Source: Orthonyx spaldingii (Eukaryota; Chordata; Aves; Passeriformes; Orthonychidae). Taken from it: a stretch of 64,000 nucleotides of DNA. Below the pieces are notes generated by a model that saw only the letters and a program-made list of their open reading frames with translations, had not been told where the DNA came from and ran no database searches. Below are positions 11,801-24,800 of the stretch, piece by piece; within the stretch, counting starts at the first letter, position 1; every line of letters starts with the position of its first letter. Location: assembly GCA_013397795.1 (NCBI GenBank), contig VZTJ01005312.1, forward strand, positions 304,910-368,909, written 5' to 3'. The translations under genes and the position numbers were made by a program.

Positions 11801-14800
11801 CGATCATGGCAATAGTAGTGCCACACAGCACAAACACAGGCACAGTACCAAACTTAAACACAACAGAAAATTTAAGAATTTAAGATACTAGATTTTAAAA
11901 ATATACATCATAAGAAAACAGAACCATACCTCAATGCAATTAACAATCATGAGCTTTATTTTTCTACAAGGATTCACTTATCTGAAGTCAAGAGCATCTG
12001 AGGGCAGCCAAGCAGTATGTCCCTGGGTTCAGCTTCTTGTTAGACTCAGAAAATACTTATTCAAGTTCAGTTATTAAGGTTGGGGAGCTCCTGAAACCAG
12101 AAATATCATGTAGTCAATGTTACTGTGTATTAATGTCCCAAGCAGATTTTCAGCTTACCCCTACTCCATGGTCTTAGAAAAAAGTTGAATATTTTATTAC
12201 TTCTAAATCTTACCATAGGGCTCCAAAAGAGGAATGAAAATGACCCTTAGCACATCCTGATAAGTGCAGGTGTAAAAGAACACATCTTTTTTACTGAGCA
12301 CAGATACTCTAATTTCTACAGAATCACTCCTGATTTACACTGGTATGGGCAAGATCAGAAGGTTGTAGTGACTGTATCATCCCTTTTTCATCAGAACAAG
12401 ACACCTGTCTCCTTTCTTAAACCATAATTTTTTTCAGTGCACTTTTTGTGGCACAAGTCACAGTACATACTGGAACAAGCATGAGATAATCGAAGTATAT
12501 CTATACTTCTGTATGTCTCAGACCTGTTCCCATTCTATGGGACACCTGTCCCAGCTGAAGCTGCATCCATCCATTTCAAACTCTTTCCTTCTCTTGGAAG
12601 AGGAGAGTTACACCCAAAGGGAATATTGGGATTGGCCCTTGCCCACCAAATCCTGCCCAGATGTTGAATGGGAGTGTGTCTCTCAGTCCATGTCAATGAT
12701 TCCTGTGAAGGTGTTGCAGATTGATGGGGCGATTCCTGGCTGCCTGCCTTGATCCCAGTCAGCTCGAGGAGACCATCAAAGCCTATGAGGACAAACATTT
12801 CTTTCCTAAGGAGCAAAACATGCTTTTAGGTGGAGTTGTTTTCTATCCTGCCTTTATGTAGCTGCGCTTTTAAAGTAACTGGAATGGACTCTTTATCAGA
12901 CCACTCTGTTCAGCATCTTTCTGTCTTGCCATTAGGAATTTGACTCATCTTATGTGATTTCATATGTCACATCTCATGCTCCTGGGAAGCTGGGCTTCTT
13001 CTACCAACTCTCATGTGCAAAAAGAGAATCACTCCTTGTATGTTTTCTGAGGGAGTTCTCCGGATTCAGTGAAGCTGCCAGAACATCTTTTAGCACCTGT
13101 TTATTCATTGTTTTATCTAGGTATGTTATCTAGCCCACTCTTATTCCAGCATAAGAATGTTATTCTTGGTTATTCAGGAATAATATTTCCTGAATACTTG
13201 TGTAGACAGAGTAGTCCCTTAAGTAATGTGTTCAATTAGGCTAAGATACACTATGTAGCAATTCAATAACAAAAGTCCTGGGAGGTAGAGGGAGAAGAGG
13301 TTTGCGAATTGCTTACACACAGTATGCTGGATGACAGCTAAAGACTCCGTGCTGTGGCATATTTGGCACATGCTGGTCTTCAGTTATGCCTAGCAACTCC
13401 CAAGGTTTGAGCAGTTCCTTACTAAGGTTTTAATCAAGGAAAAAAAGTAGCATGGTGTGCAAATTAGTAAGACAACAGGCTGCATTTGAAATCTCTTTGG
13501 GGATGTTCAATCTTACAGAATACCAGCATCTAAGCAAATCAATTTATCTTCCATTTTTGCCTAAAAATATGTCAATAGACAGTTTAATTAGCAATTCACT
13601 ACCCTAAGCACAGGGTATTGGATTCAGAACTGTAACTTAAAGAAAACACTCTAAAAACTTGAAATACATAAAATTTGGCAGATTTGAATTAGGAATTACA
13701 GCAGATTCAGCATTTGGGCCGCATTTCTCATTTCCATTGCTGAAACATCTGAATATTTATTCTAAGAAGATCAGTTAGCTGCATTTTAAATGGGCTAAAC
13801 ATTCTACCATGTTCTTGAAATAACATACCTCCACTATGTGTTCTTTTGAGAGAATAATACATTACAAAAATGCCTAGAAATCTTATTTGGCTCTGCCTGT
13901 AGTCTAGTGAGATTACTCTTTTCGGTTTCCATTTCAAGTTCCTTTTGAGGAGCCTGCCCTGTAAAATGTTGCTCATTTTTTAGAGAAAATTCCTTCAAAA
14001 TTTAAAACCTACTTCAAGCCATTATAATGACTATTCAAATGAAAACAAAACCCAGAACCTAGCAATACTACATTGAAATAATATGGAATTGAAAGATTGT
14101 TATGCCAATACCTCTGAGTCATCTGCTTTTCAAGTTCCTGGTTTTGTGATAGCAATGGGATTCTGCCTGCCAGAGCATTAAGCATTCTTCTGCAGTTTCT
14201 GAGGAGGTGACTGCCAGTCAAACCTCTTGACTGCTGCTGGGGTTAAGTCTTCAGAGGCTTGAAATATTGATATGGATTTCTTAGCATTGATTTTTATGGA
14301 TAATGTTAAAATGTAAAGTTTCACTCAAATGCTTCGAATGAATTACCTTATTATAGTTGTCTCAAGCCACAGAAGCAAAGGAAAACTTTGGGTCATTAAA
14401 TAAGAGCCAAAAAGCAGATTTCAGCTGCTGAAATCATGACATAGCTTTAGAATCTGTGCTGATATGACATTCATGGTCTATAAAGGTTAGAACTTGCCCA
14501 CTGGGTTAGGATCCTTGAGCCATACCATACCTGAGTGCTAAACAAAGAATCCAGTAAAAGGAAGACCCAAACAGGGTATCAGAAAACAGAAAAAAGCCCA
14601 TTTCTCCACTGCAAGACAGAGATTTGACTGTTTTCCTGAGCACGTAAAGTTGATGTACTATAGTTTTCATGATTAGAGCATTACAGTAGAGCTGAAACTC
14701 TGCCAGGGATTTCAATATGGATTTTTTGTGCTTTGGTTTTAACTCATCTATATGCCACTTCATTAACTTGAGGTAAGCTTTTCTTAGTTTGTATTTGACT

Positions 14801-15332
14801 GCTGCTATCATTATTCTTAGAATTGGCTTCTGTCCATGATATTTTGTACACTGCCAAGTTGTACTGTTCTGTTCACAGGATGTATAACCGAATAACTAGA
14901 TGTAATGTAAGTGAAAGTATTCAGAGAAATCACAAACACCCATCAAATTGCTGGTTTTATTTGTGAAGATGTCAGACCCTGTACTCCTTTAAATTCTTGT
15001 CTTTGGCTGAAAACGGTAGATTTGTCTCCATTGTTTTCTTTCCATGCACACCTGTAAGTAGGGCACAGCCACTAAAATGACCATGTACTTGGTACCTGAG
15101 TCTCTGTTTAATACCAAACTCCCACTAGCTTATGCCCTAATCTGAAGTTTGTGTTTCTTCCAGAGTGGTATAACCACATTATACAGTCCTCCATGAGTTA
15201 TTTTGTGGTAAATATGTATGAACTGGGATGGCAGGTTTTTTCTTCTCAGAATGATTCAGAGATTTTAGTCACTTATTAAAATGTTGCTACCAAAATGACC
15301 AGAAAACTTTGGTTTAAGTTGCAGCAAAAGCT
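8887..15332. other. Intergenic DNA between SALL3 and ATP9B
   Basis: No gene is recognised. The open frames here are short and unlike any family I know. Short stretches near 11,220-11,300 and 12,320-12,365 (ctcctgatttacactggtat) recall phrases seen in old amniote repeats, too weak to name. Enhancers of SALL3 may lie here, but sequence alone does not show them. Confidence 0.45.
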
Positions 15333-15449
15333 GGAGGGAGGGAGGTAGGGAGGTAGGGAGGGAGGTAGGGAGGTAGGGAGGTAGGGAGGTAGGAAGGAAG
15401 GAAGGAAGGAAGGAAGGAAGGAAGGAAGGAAGGAAGGAAGGAAGGAAGG

Positions 15450-15496
<47 letters not shown>

Positions 15497-15544
15497 GAAG
15501 GAAGGAAGGAAGGAAGGAAGGAAGGAAGGAAGGAAGGAAGGAAG
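15333..15544. repeat. Compound tetranucleotide microsatellite (GGGA/GGTA, GGAA, GCAA, GGAA)
   Basis: About 212 bases of four-base units fall in blocks. GGGA and GGTA units mix to about 15,391. Then come pure GGAA to about 15,451, pure GCAA to about 15,495, and GGAA again to 15,544. Each block change is a single-base change in the unit, as expected from point mutation followed by slippage. The long open frames on the minus strand (Leu/Pro/Ser or Ala/Cys/Leu runs) are a by-product of the repeat. Confidence 0.97.
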
Positions 15545-16054
15545 ATGTAGAGTGACAGAGAGCTAACTCGACTGTAGTGCATTTAGGAAAAATCTCTTTG
15601 TATATAATGTCTTCAAAGAACACAGGACAGGTAATATACAGTGTATATATATTTTGTGCAGACTGCAGGCTTTTCAGGCTTTTTCATTTTGCTTATATGC
15701 CTTCAGACAAACCTTACTTACAATTTATTCCTTTTCTTCAGTATTTCACACCCTGAAAACCACTCATTTTTAATTATCAGCCCTGTTTTTGCCTCAATGT
15801 CAAACTTTAAAGCTATATTTGCTCCTCTGACTGCTATAAATGTTGTCTTATTGCAAGCTACAGTAGTACAGTAACAAATTACATGGGTCCATTCTGAATA
15901 TATTAAGTGCACCTCAGCTAAACAAAACTCTAATCTAGGATCATCACCAGGACTTCAGGACTCTTTGTCTGTGTTCTGATATCATAAAATTGGCCTTTCA
16001 GCCCTACTGAAGGCTCAACTGTTGCTGCAACTGTAGTAGACTGTGTATTTGATG
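15545..16054. other. Intergenic spacer between microsatellite and LTR-like element
   Basis: Ordinary AT-rich DNA. I see no gene or repeat in it. Confidence 0.5.
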
Positions 16055-16058
16055 GATG

Positions 16059-17909
16059 TGTTGTAATTTGGCTTTATTTTCTTTGAAGAAGCTGGATGGA
16101 CTTAATGAGGAAAATTCTTGAAACACTACTGAACAGATTCAGGGAGAGACAGAGCATGGGCAGACCAGTGAACACCAGCAGAGCCATACCTGCTCAGTTT
16201 GTATCTTTCAGAGACCAAAAGGCTGAATGAAAGTCTTGGAAGCACACAGCCAAGCCTGAGGGGTGATGCAAAAAATGTCAAAGGGATGTGGAAAACTCAG
16301 CAGACTTTTCTGCTTCTCAATTAGTGAACTGGCTGGGATTTGCCCTGGAAGGGTCAGTCTTGCACGTGACCTATGCGGCAGCAAGCAGTACACCTTACTT
16401 CCTGAGAAACAGAGCCAGTGACCAGTTAGTTTTCAGTATGGATAAGTATATAATCCAATTAAAAGTTGTTTTGCCTCCAGGAAAAAAAAACGTATTTAAG
16501 AAAGAGACATCTGAGGAAAAATCCTCTTTCCTGTCCTGTTGCTGCCAGAGAAGCAAGTCCTGTGCTTCTCTGTCTGGTAAGACTGGGCCCTTGCCTTCCC
16601 CCTCCCCCCCCTCCTCAGAGGGGGAAGGGAGGGGTTTGGAAGGGAGTTTGCAGCAGTGCAGCTGAACGTGGGGGAGGACCTGGCCTGAGCTCTCCAGCTT
16701 GGATGCAGTTTGGAAAAATAGGCAGGGACCGGGCTGGCTCCATCCAACTCGGGTCGGGCCTGTTTTATCACCTTGGGCCAGGCCGGCCACCCCCCCTCCC
16801 TGGGCCAGCCCCCGCCAGGCCGGGCCAGCTTCACAGAGCGAGGCTAATGAGGCTTTTGACTGACTGCTTCTGCAGCCCGGCTCAGACTTTTTAAACAACC
16901 CGGCAAAAGATCATGAGACTGTCGTAGAGGCCCGAGAAAGAAATTAACCTTTTCATTGCCCAGATGAAGCTTGCAGACACCCATTCTCCCCTGCACAGAC
17001 AGAGAAAGAGTGAGGACATCTACAAAAACACAGCATAGAGACTCAAAGTCAGTGAAAGAAGTAGAACCGATGCGAAAAGAGGAGTATGAGAAGTGCTTCA
17101 AAATAGAAGTTGAAAATTCTTGTGTGAAACTATGATTGAGACTAAGCTAAAATATTCCCTGTAATATATGAAGAAATAGTCCAAGGGGGGATGTGATGTT
17201 CTACCTGCAGCCAGTGCAGCCAGTGCACCAAGACACTTGTGTAGAGATAAGTAGATACTGAAGTAATTGCAGCCTGATGAGAAGTTTGAGAAGAGACAGA
17301 AAAGAAGCTGTAATCCAGATCCCTTGCTCCGGGGAATGGTCAAAGAGGACTTATGTTGCCAGTTATGGAAGAAGAGGATTTCTTTGCTGCTGTAGTAGAA
17401 CCACTCATCCTTAAAAGAATACCCCATGAACAATCATAACCCACCGTAGTAGCTGTGGGAAGGCTACTAGTGTGGGACGGTTTTTCCACAACAAGCAGAT
17501 TTTCTTTTTCCTCGGCGGCTGCTAGTTGTGAGGTTAAAACCATAAGAACTGTGTTTCTTATGGAGAAGTCAACATAGTAAAACAAAAAGAAACTTCTCTC
17601 CCTACATGAACTGAGGAAAGACTAATTTAAAAGTGGTAAACTGACTGAAAGTCAAAGTGTTGGTTTTTTTGTATTGTCATTGGGAAAAAATGGAGAGGTG
17701 AGAAGAGCAAAAGTATTCTGAAAGTTTTGTTCTGGTTCTTAATTTTTTTCCTTCCTTTTAGGTTTGTTAATAAACTTTCTTTATATTCTTTAAAGTTTGA
17801 GCCTGCTTTACCTACTCCTAATCCTTATCTCACAGCAAAACTGAATAAAATCTGGTAGGTGTGCTGGCATTTAGCCAGAAACTCAGGTAAACGAACTCAA
17901 ACCACTACA
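16059..17909 (+). mobile_element. Solo-LTR-like element (endogenous retrovirus remnant)
   Basis: The element begins TGTTG and ends CTACA. The first 12 bases match the reverse complement of the last 12 at 9 positions. It is flanked by GATG at 16055-16058 and again at 17910-17913, as expected of a target duplication. Inside are a GC-rich block (about 16,596-16,832), TATA-like sequences (gtatttaag at 16,492; ctttttaaac at 16,886) and AATAAA at 17,769 in an AT-rich 3' part, a plausible U3-R-U5 layout. The whole stretch resembles long LTRs I associate with songbird endogenous retroviruses; I could not search to name the family. No gag, pol or env frame is visible, so recombination probably left a single LTR. 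At about 1.85 kb it is long for an LTR. Confidence 0.6.
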
Positions 17910-17913
17910 GATG

Positions 17914-20900
17914 GTCACACCTAAAAGGCTGTAGGTAGAGAATTGAATGTAAAGAGTTGGTTTTGTTATCTCTAGCTCCTCTAAGGATATTTTTCTACTT
18001 AAAAGCTTGTTGTTCAAATAAAAGCTTTTATTCAAATAAAAATTAGCATTCCTGAGCTGGGGTGGGGAAGAGACTTAGGAGGAGGCAGGTGTGCCTCAAA
18101 GCTGTAATTGAAACAGAGCCTTATGGTGTTCAGCATATGCTCAACAGAGCAGCTTTCTTAGGCCACCACCAGCTCAAATACATGCTCTCCTTCCTCATTC
18201 ATTCATCCAGGTTTCAAACATAGCCAGAACTGGTTTCTGAACTGTTTTGAACTTCTGCAGTTCCTAGTGTATGCACAGGTGGGGTAAGAAGGTGATGAGG
18301 AAAACTTGCACCTGTCCTAGAGAACATGGTAGTAAAGGAGAACTGAGGTAGCAAAGCAACTGGTAAGGAGTATCTTTTCCCATTAGTTGGCATGGCCTGT
18401 GCTTAGGTAGGAGGTAAAGGCATTTTTTCCAACACACTGCAGTTAACTGCTGGTTTCTGACTTTCTGACAGTGTTTGAAACTAATGAGGAAATACCACTG
18501 ATGGAGAGCAAGGCTTTCCACTCCTGTAGATCTTCTTCCTTTGCAGAATGGACTATAACTGAGCCTGTAGTTGCCATTTGCTTTTATATGGTGCCAAATA
18601 CAATTAAAAATAGTAATCACATACATAGCTGAGAAGGGGGGAGCAGGATGTTGGGAGAAGCTCATACCTGTCACCTCTAAGTCTCGCTGGGTCTGGATTA
18701 GTTTACTTTAGAGGCATAATTCACACTGCTGTTACTCCCTGCCAGGTGAAGTAGTTTGGAATCAAAAATAGTTGAAATTGGATGAAATTAAAATATTCAT
18801 TCTGGACAGACCGAACGGATTTACTTATGGGCATTGGTAAACCCTGTTCTCGCACCTGGCAAGCATATTTTGTACCTGTACTTAAATCACAAAGATAGAT
18901 TTTAAAACCGTATTTAAAGAAAGAGCAAATAACTGTTTAACTACCCCATTTCTGAAACACCTGTGTTTTCTACAATGGTGACTTGTGTTTTCCTATGCCA
19001 TCAACATCTGATTTCAGCTGGCTGGGTTTTGCTTTCTTCTGTATCTCTCATTTATGCCACTTTTAGGATCCATCTGCCTATCTAATGCTATTGAGCTCCT
19101 GAACATGTGCACATTTTCAACTCTCCTCCCCCACCCTTTTTTCCCCCTTTAGTTACTACCACAGTTTGTGAACCATTATAACTCCACTTCTGCTGGTTTA
19201 ATTAAAATTACCTGTGGAAAACAAAGACATGAGATCTGGCAGTCAGGGTGTTCAGGGACACAAGGTGGTCTGTTACTGAATAAAGTGATGCTTGAGAGGT
19301 GCTATTCTTTATGCATCATCATGATCATCAGATAAGGAAGAATCATATGACACATTGCAAGAATGCTTTGAGGAAAGTGAAATTCTAATCCTTTCCCAAC
19401 ATAATCATAATGATGTAAATGTATCCCTTTATGTGGTGTAAAATTGATTTTTCCTTCCTGTTAACAGCTGTACAATTTCTGTTCTGCACACATTTTTCTT
19501 CAAAACTGCCTAGTTCCCTCTGAGCACATGGTTGTTCTTTCCATTGTCCCTTCTTTAAGCTCATTTATTTTTTATTTATTTTATTTGCCATCCTGACCCT
19601 TGGTAAGGTTAAAATGATTATTCAGCAGTTGTGCACTGTTGAATTACCCGCCTTTTGTTCCATGGTCTATTTTGTTGTTAGTGTACTCCATAGACGCCTT
19701 TGACTCAATTATCACTGATATTGTTAATCTCTGGGCTACTCAAGATGAATTTCCAAACTGTATAAAGATGACATTGGTCTTTTCTATTCTTAAAAGACTA
19801 ATTCTTTTGACAGAAATCCAGGAAACTTCAATCTGTGAATGAATGAGGTAAAAAGGACAGAGCAATGATCTGATACTTTTTATCACACTGTCATTGTAAC
19901 TTGATTCTATTATAACTTCTCTTAGGAACCTGATATCCTAGTTCAATAAAAAGTATGGCAGCCTTTATTGTATGTAACAAAAATCTAGCTTGTTCAGGTA
20001 CACTGCTGGACCTTAGCTGTCAGAATATGGTCAAAGCAGTGCAAAGGGCTGTGCTCCATTCTCAGAAATAACTTGTGTGCTTGGAAGTGTAAGGAGTCCC
20101 AGAGATGTCCCATGATAGGAGGAAATTTTACTGATTTACTATCTTGATGGGGGAGGGGGCAACCTATTGTGCTGCTCAGTTCTCACGGGAAGGCAGGTGT
20201 GCTGAAATAGAGGCATCTCACAAACTCACTGGACTTTTCCAGCACTTGAACTGAAGTAAGGCCTATGGTTTGCTTTAGAGGCTCAGTGAAAGGCCTCAAC
20301 ATACATTTGGGTATATGTGCTTGGATCAAAAATGTCAACAGCAGCACCCATCAGGATCTCAAGGTGATCCCCCATACCACCTGCCTTCAGTACTGAATGC
20401 ACTCTAATAGTTTAACACTATAAAGCTAAAGCACATGAAAAGTAGGTAAAAGGAGGATTTTTCCAGTTAGTCCCTGATCTCGTGGATTTAATACCATAAT
20501 GTTAATGCTAATGTGAGTGTTAATTGTTTAAGACCACCTCTCACTTTTCTCCTGTGTTTCTGGCCTTCTGCTCCTCAACCTCCCCATAGATCTGATCCTG
20601 CCTATTCTATGTTTATCTGCCACATCTCTCCCTAATCCTTGCCTGCCACCCACATCCCCTCTAAGCTCTGACACTATGTTCAAACCTCCCACCTGCCTTT
20701 ATACTGGAATGTCTCATTCCCTTGGCTCCACTCACACTAGTCCAGGAGAAGTCAGTTCCTTAGACCAAGATTCATGCCAGTTGCAGAGCTTTCAACTAGA
20801 TGTTCTGGGTGAACTTGTTATGACTTTAGCCTGATTCGGTGGCTTGGATAGGACTTAGATACATGGCATGAAGGAGATTATTCAAAAAGGAGGATTAGAC

Positions 20901-21350
20901 AAGTAATAGCTAAATTTGCAGGTAGGCTAATCCTGTGCATGTGCAAGAGGGAGAATTTAACTGTCAAGGGACTTTTTCCTCCCTCATCTGTGTGGCTGCT
21001 GGGATCAGATAGGTTGGGAGGCCTGGAAGGAGAGGTGGGTGTGTGGAAGCAAGTGGGGTTTAGGTGTAGCTCCAACAGCTCTGAGTCCCACTGTTGGCCT
21101 TCACAGCACTCCTAAAATGGGAGTGGGCTTAACCATTTAGAGAAGGATACGGATCCTAAACTAAGAGCCATCAGTCAACTTTCAGTATTTAAAGAATTAC
21201 ACTTGGATAGATTTGTATGTAATGTGGATATGTATCCATAAGACTTTATAAGATACTTTATGTCTGTATGGCTGTTCCATCTGTCTGAAACAAAGTTACT
21301 GGGCTACTATAAAAAGCTATTTCGATTGCAAGTGCTGAACCAGTCAGGGA
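17914..21350. other. Intergenic DNA
   Basis: No gene recognised and no long open frame of interest. There are two pyrimidine-rich patches (19,120-19,150 and 20,560-20,700). Nothing else stands out. Confidence 0.45.
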
Positions 21351-21352
21351 TC

Positions 21353-21383
<31 letters not shown>

Positions 21384-21662
21384 CTTTTCTTTTCTTTTCT
21401 TTTCTTTTCTTTTCTTTTCTTTTCTTTTCTTTTCTTTTCTTTTCTTTTCTTTTCTTTTCTTTTCTTTTCTTTTCTTTTCTTTTCTTTTCTTTTCTTTTCT
21501 TTTCTTTTCTCTCCTCTCCTCTCCTCTCCTCTCCTCTCCTCTCCTCTCCTCTCCTCTTCTCTTCTCTTCTCTTCTCTTCTCTTCTCTTCTCTTCTCTTCT
21601 CTTCTCTTCTCTTCTCTTCTCTTCTCTTCTCTTCTCTTCTCTTCTCTTTCTTTTTTTTTTTT
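21351..21662. repeat. Pentanucleotide polypyrimidine satellite (CTTTT)n(CTCCT)n(CTTCT)n
   Basis: About 310 bases of pure pyrimidine on the + strand fall in three blocks. CTTTT units run to 21,510, CTCCT units to about 21,555 and CTTCT units to about 21,648, then a T run. The Glu/Arg/Lys-rich and Phe/Leu/Ser-rich open frames on both strands come from the repeat and are not genes. Confidence 0.97.
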
Positions 21663-21769
21663 CAGGTGGGGTGGCAGCAGCAGAGGTGGTAATGACATCA
21701 ATAATATAGAAAAAATTCATGTTTGGTCATAGGTACCTCAGTCAGGACTTTCAGCTTTTTTTTTTTTTT

Positions 21770-21824
21770 NNNNNNNNNNNNNNNNNNNNNNNNNNNNNNN
21801 NNNNNNNNNNNNNNNNNNNNNNNN
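21770..21824. other. Assembly gap (55 N)
   Basis: A run of N follows directly after a T homopolymer, 108 bases downstream of the pentanucleotide repeat. The true gap length is unknown. Confidence 0.99.
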
Positions 21825-24800
21825 TGACTTTTCAACTGTCTGTCTTTGACCATAGCCTCTTTTTATTTAGTGTGACTTCTTTACCCATTGTTCTGGCAGT
21901 GTACTGATCAGTGGAGATTTTATTTGTCTAACACTTTTCTTTTGTAGTTTTAGGAATTATCATGATTTGGTTCTCATTGTTCCATGTTTATTCTAGTCTT
22001 CCTTTTCCCATCTTATTTTATTTCTCTTCAAAGGATGCAATGTCTTTTGTTTTGCACTATTCTCTGCATTATTCAACCCTACTTACCTTCGAAGGTTCTT
22101 AAACTACCACACAAAATCATATTTGTTTCATTTTACTTTTTGTGTTTGGCTATTATCTAACCTGTGAGTGCAGAGGTCTCAGGTATCACCTGTGGTAGTT
22201 TCTTTTTAGTGGCAGTTCTTCTTGCCTTTCAGACAGCTGACCATTTTACATAAGCAAAGAAGATCTAAAAACAACTGAGATTTCACTCTAAATTTTTAGT
22301 TTATTCTAACGGAAACAATATGTGCAGTTTTAATTTACACACTTCCATATGAGAAACTTTCAGAGATCCTGAAAATTAATGTTTTAATAATTTCTTTATT
22401 TTTTATTATTATTATTCATTTCAGGGCAATGGATGTAATCTTTCAGAGTATTTTAACATTTCAGCTGGCTTGAAATCAAGTTTCTCTTTCCAAATTCATA
22501 CCCCATAGATCAAAACACTGCCTTTACCTCACAAGGCCTTGCACAGTTTGACTACATGCAGCCTTTGTGAGCTAACCAGTTGCATTGGAAATGCAAACAC
22601 TAAGTGAGATATGTTTATGCACTGTTTACAGCACTCTGTGGTGCTATTTGCAGTTAAACTGGGGATTTGAATTTTTAATACCTGGAAGAAGGATCAAAAC
22701 CAAGATCTTCAGAGAGAGACAGAGATTCATGATGCAGACACATGCTCGTAAATTGGTACTGAACTGCCTCATCCAAAAGATGCATGACCGCTGTCCACTA
22801 GAGTAACAGAATTAGTTTCCATGCATTTGAACTTAAAGATATAACTGCATCAAAAAGTATAACTAAGCTCGTCAGTTACAAAAAAGCCAGCAAAGAATAG
22901 GACCCTATGTTAAGCTAGGTTGTCATCACAGGACTCCGTGCTACTTGACTGCTTGTTGTATACTATGGAAAAATAGAGGGGCTCAGTATCTCTTTCGACT
23001 TACTTGTGGCCTTACTTTCATGTTGTCTGCAAGGGAAGTTAACAACTTGATAAATCATCAGAACCATTTCTTAGATCACCTTTTTTTGTCTTAATCAGGT
23101 TGGATTCACTTTCAGTTCTGCAAACTGGAGTGAGGTGCTTGCATAAAGATAGTTTTTAAAGTGTAAATACTATATGGTTTCAAATTTAAAATATGTGCCA
23201 AATGAAGTACATTAGGTTGTACTCCTTAGGAGTCTCATTTCCTTCTTTCCTTTTTTTTTCCTAAATCACCAGGTCTCTGCTTGTTCAAGAAATAAATACA
23301 TCTAATTATTGTGATGTGGAGAAAAGAGTTTCCATTTTTGAAGTTATCCTGACTGACAATAAAACAGCAGTTCTGTTCAGAGAAAATAGCCAAAAGCATT
23401 GTAATTATTCTGCTATTGCATTTTCTATGTGTTTGGTTTTGAAATGTAATTATTTATGTCATTTTTAGACTTGCCTGTATTTACCCATGGTCAGACTTTT
23501 CTGCCTTTGTTTGAGTCACATTACATCTAAACATTACTGAAAATATAAATACAACTTTGCTTTAATTACTGTTTTCCTTCTTTCCTAATCAGGCTTTTTT
23601 CTTCCTCATTTTTGTGGCTACTATTTGTTACCCTTTACCTACCCTAGACTGTTTCAATGTTTCCTCTTTGTCTCCATGCAGTCCTGTCTCACTCTTTTTT
23701 TGCTGTGTCCAATTCCACAAAACTGTGGGCTGCCAAAATGTCTTCCTTCACTTCCTCCTACTTTTATCTTAGAGCCACTGAACTGGCAAAATCACAGGAG
23801 CCCACCCATCGACTGCAGAGCAAAGCAAGTCGGTTCTCTCCACTCTCCATCCCTTGATCCTGTATGAGAGGAAAGAACGACAAAAAGCTCCAACGAGTTG
23901 CTTCTTTGTGTGTCTTCTGTATCCTGTGTTCTCTGTCTGCCTCACTTTTGTGGCCACCTTGAAGTATAGCTTTGTTTGGGTCATTGAGATAGAAAAGTAC
24001 TATTTAATGTATTCACACATTTCAGTGAGACCATTAGTCTTGGGGTGGGCTGCCTTGGGATTTTCCCTACTGTTTCTAAACCAGTATTTAAGCAATATAG
24101 TGTGAGGGAAGTTAGAGAATTCATTGCTAATCAGAAAGCTTAAGGCATCCCAATCCCCATGAATAATATTAAACTTACAGTTCTTTAGTAAAAGCCAGAG
24201 ATACATCTATGTTGGTGCTGAACAACTCGACCCAACGGAAGAAAGATTAATCAATACATTGTTCAAAACTGACTGAACTCCACAGGGCACAGGATTGAAA
24301 TTAAAAAATATTTTCTGATCTCAATACTCACTATACAGGAGATAAAGCAATAATAAAGAGCAGTTATGAAAGATAATACAGCTTTGGGGGGAAAAAGTGG
24401 ACTAGTACACTTAAGCCACACATGAAGTGTTGGGGTGGTTGGTATGCCTGAATATAATTAGGGGATAGCTGAGGGCTTAGACCCAGAAGGATTTTTTACA
24501 AGCTGGCTGAAAGAGTTATTGATACAAGCCAATTTAGCTGCCCCAGTTGTGCTGGCATCTGTCAGGAGCCTTCTTGCTAAATAAACTTCTACTTCTCCCT
24601 TTCTGTGTACTGTGCTGGTGGGTTGTGTAATTGCTTTTGTAATAAAGAGGCTCCTTAAAACATCAAGAATTGCTTCTAATCTGAATTACCAAAGTTCCAC
24701 TCTGGGAATACATATCCAGATTACCCTATGTTACTTTTGAAGAGAAGACAGATGTTCATGGCTGTGAAACAGATATTTCAATATATTGGTTTTTTCCTTG

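Noticed and set aside
15265..15623. Leu/Pro/Ser/Ala/Cys-rich open frames on the minus strand
   Set aside because: They are translations of the tetranucleotide microsatellite.
16288..16898. Overlapping 110-170-codon open frames on both strands
   Set aside because: They arise from the GC-rich part of the LTR-like element, where stop codons are rare, and match no retroviral protein.
21258..21720. Glu/Arg/Lys-rich and Phe/Leu/Ser-rich open frames of about 140-150 codons
   Set aside because: They are translations of the pentanucleotide repeat.
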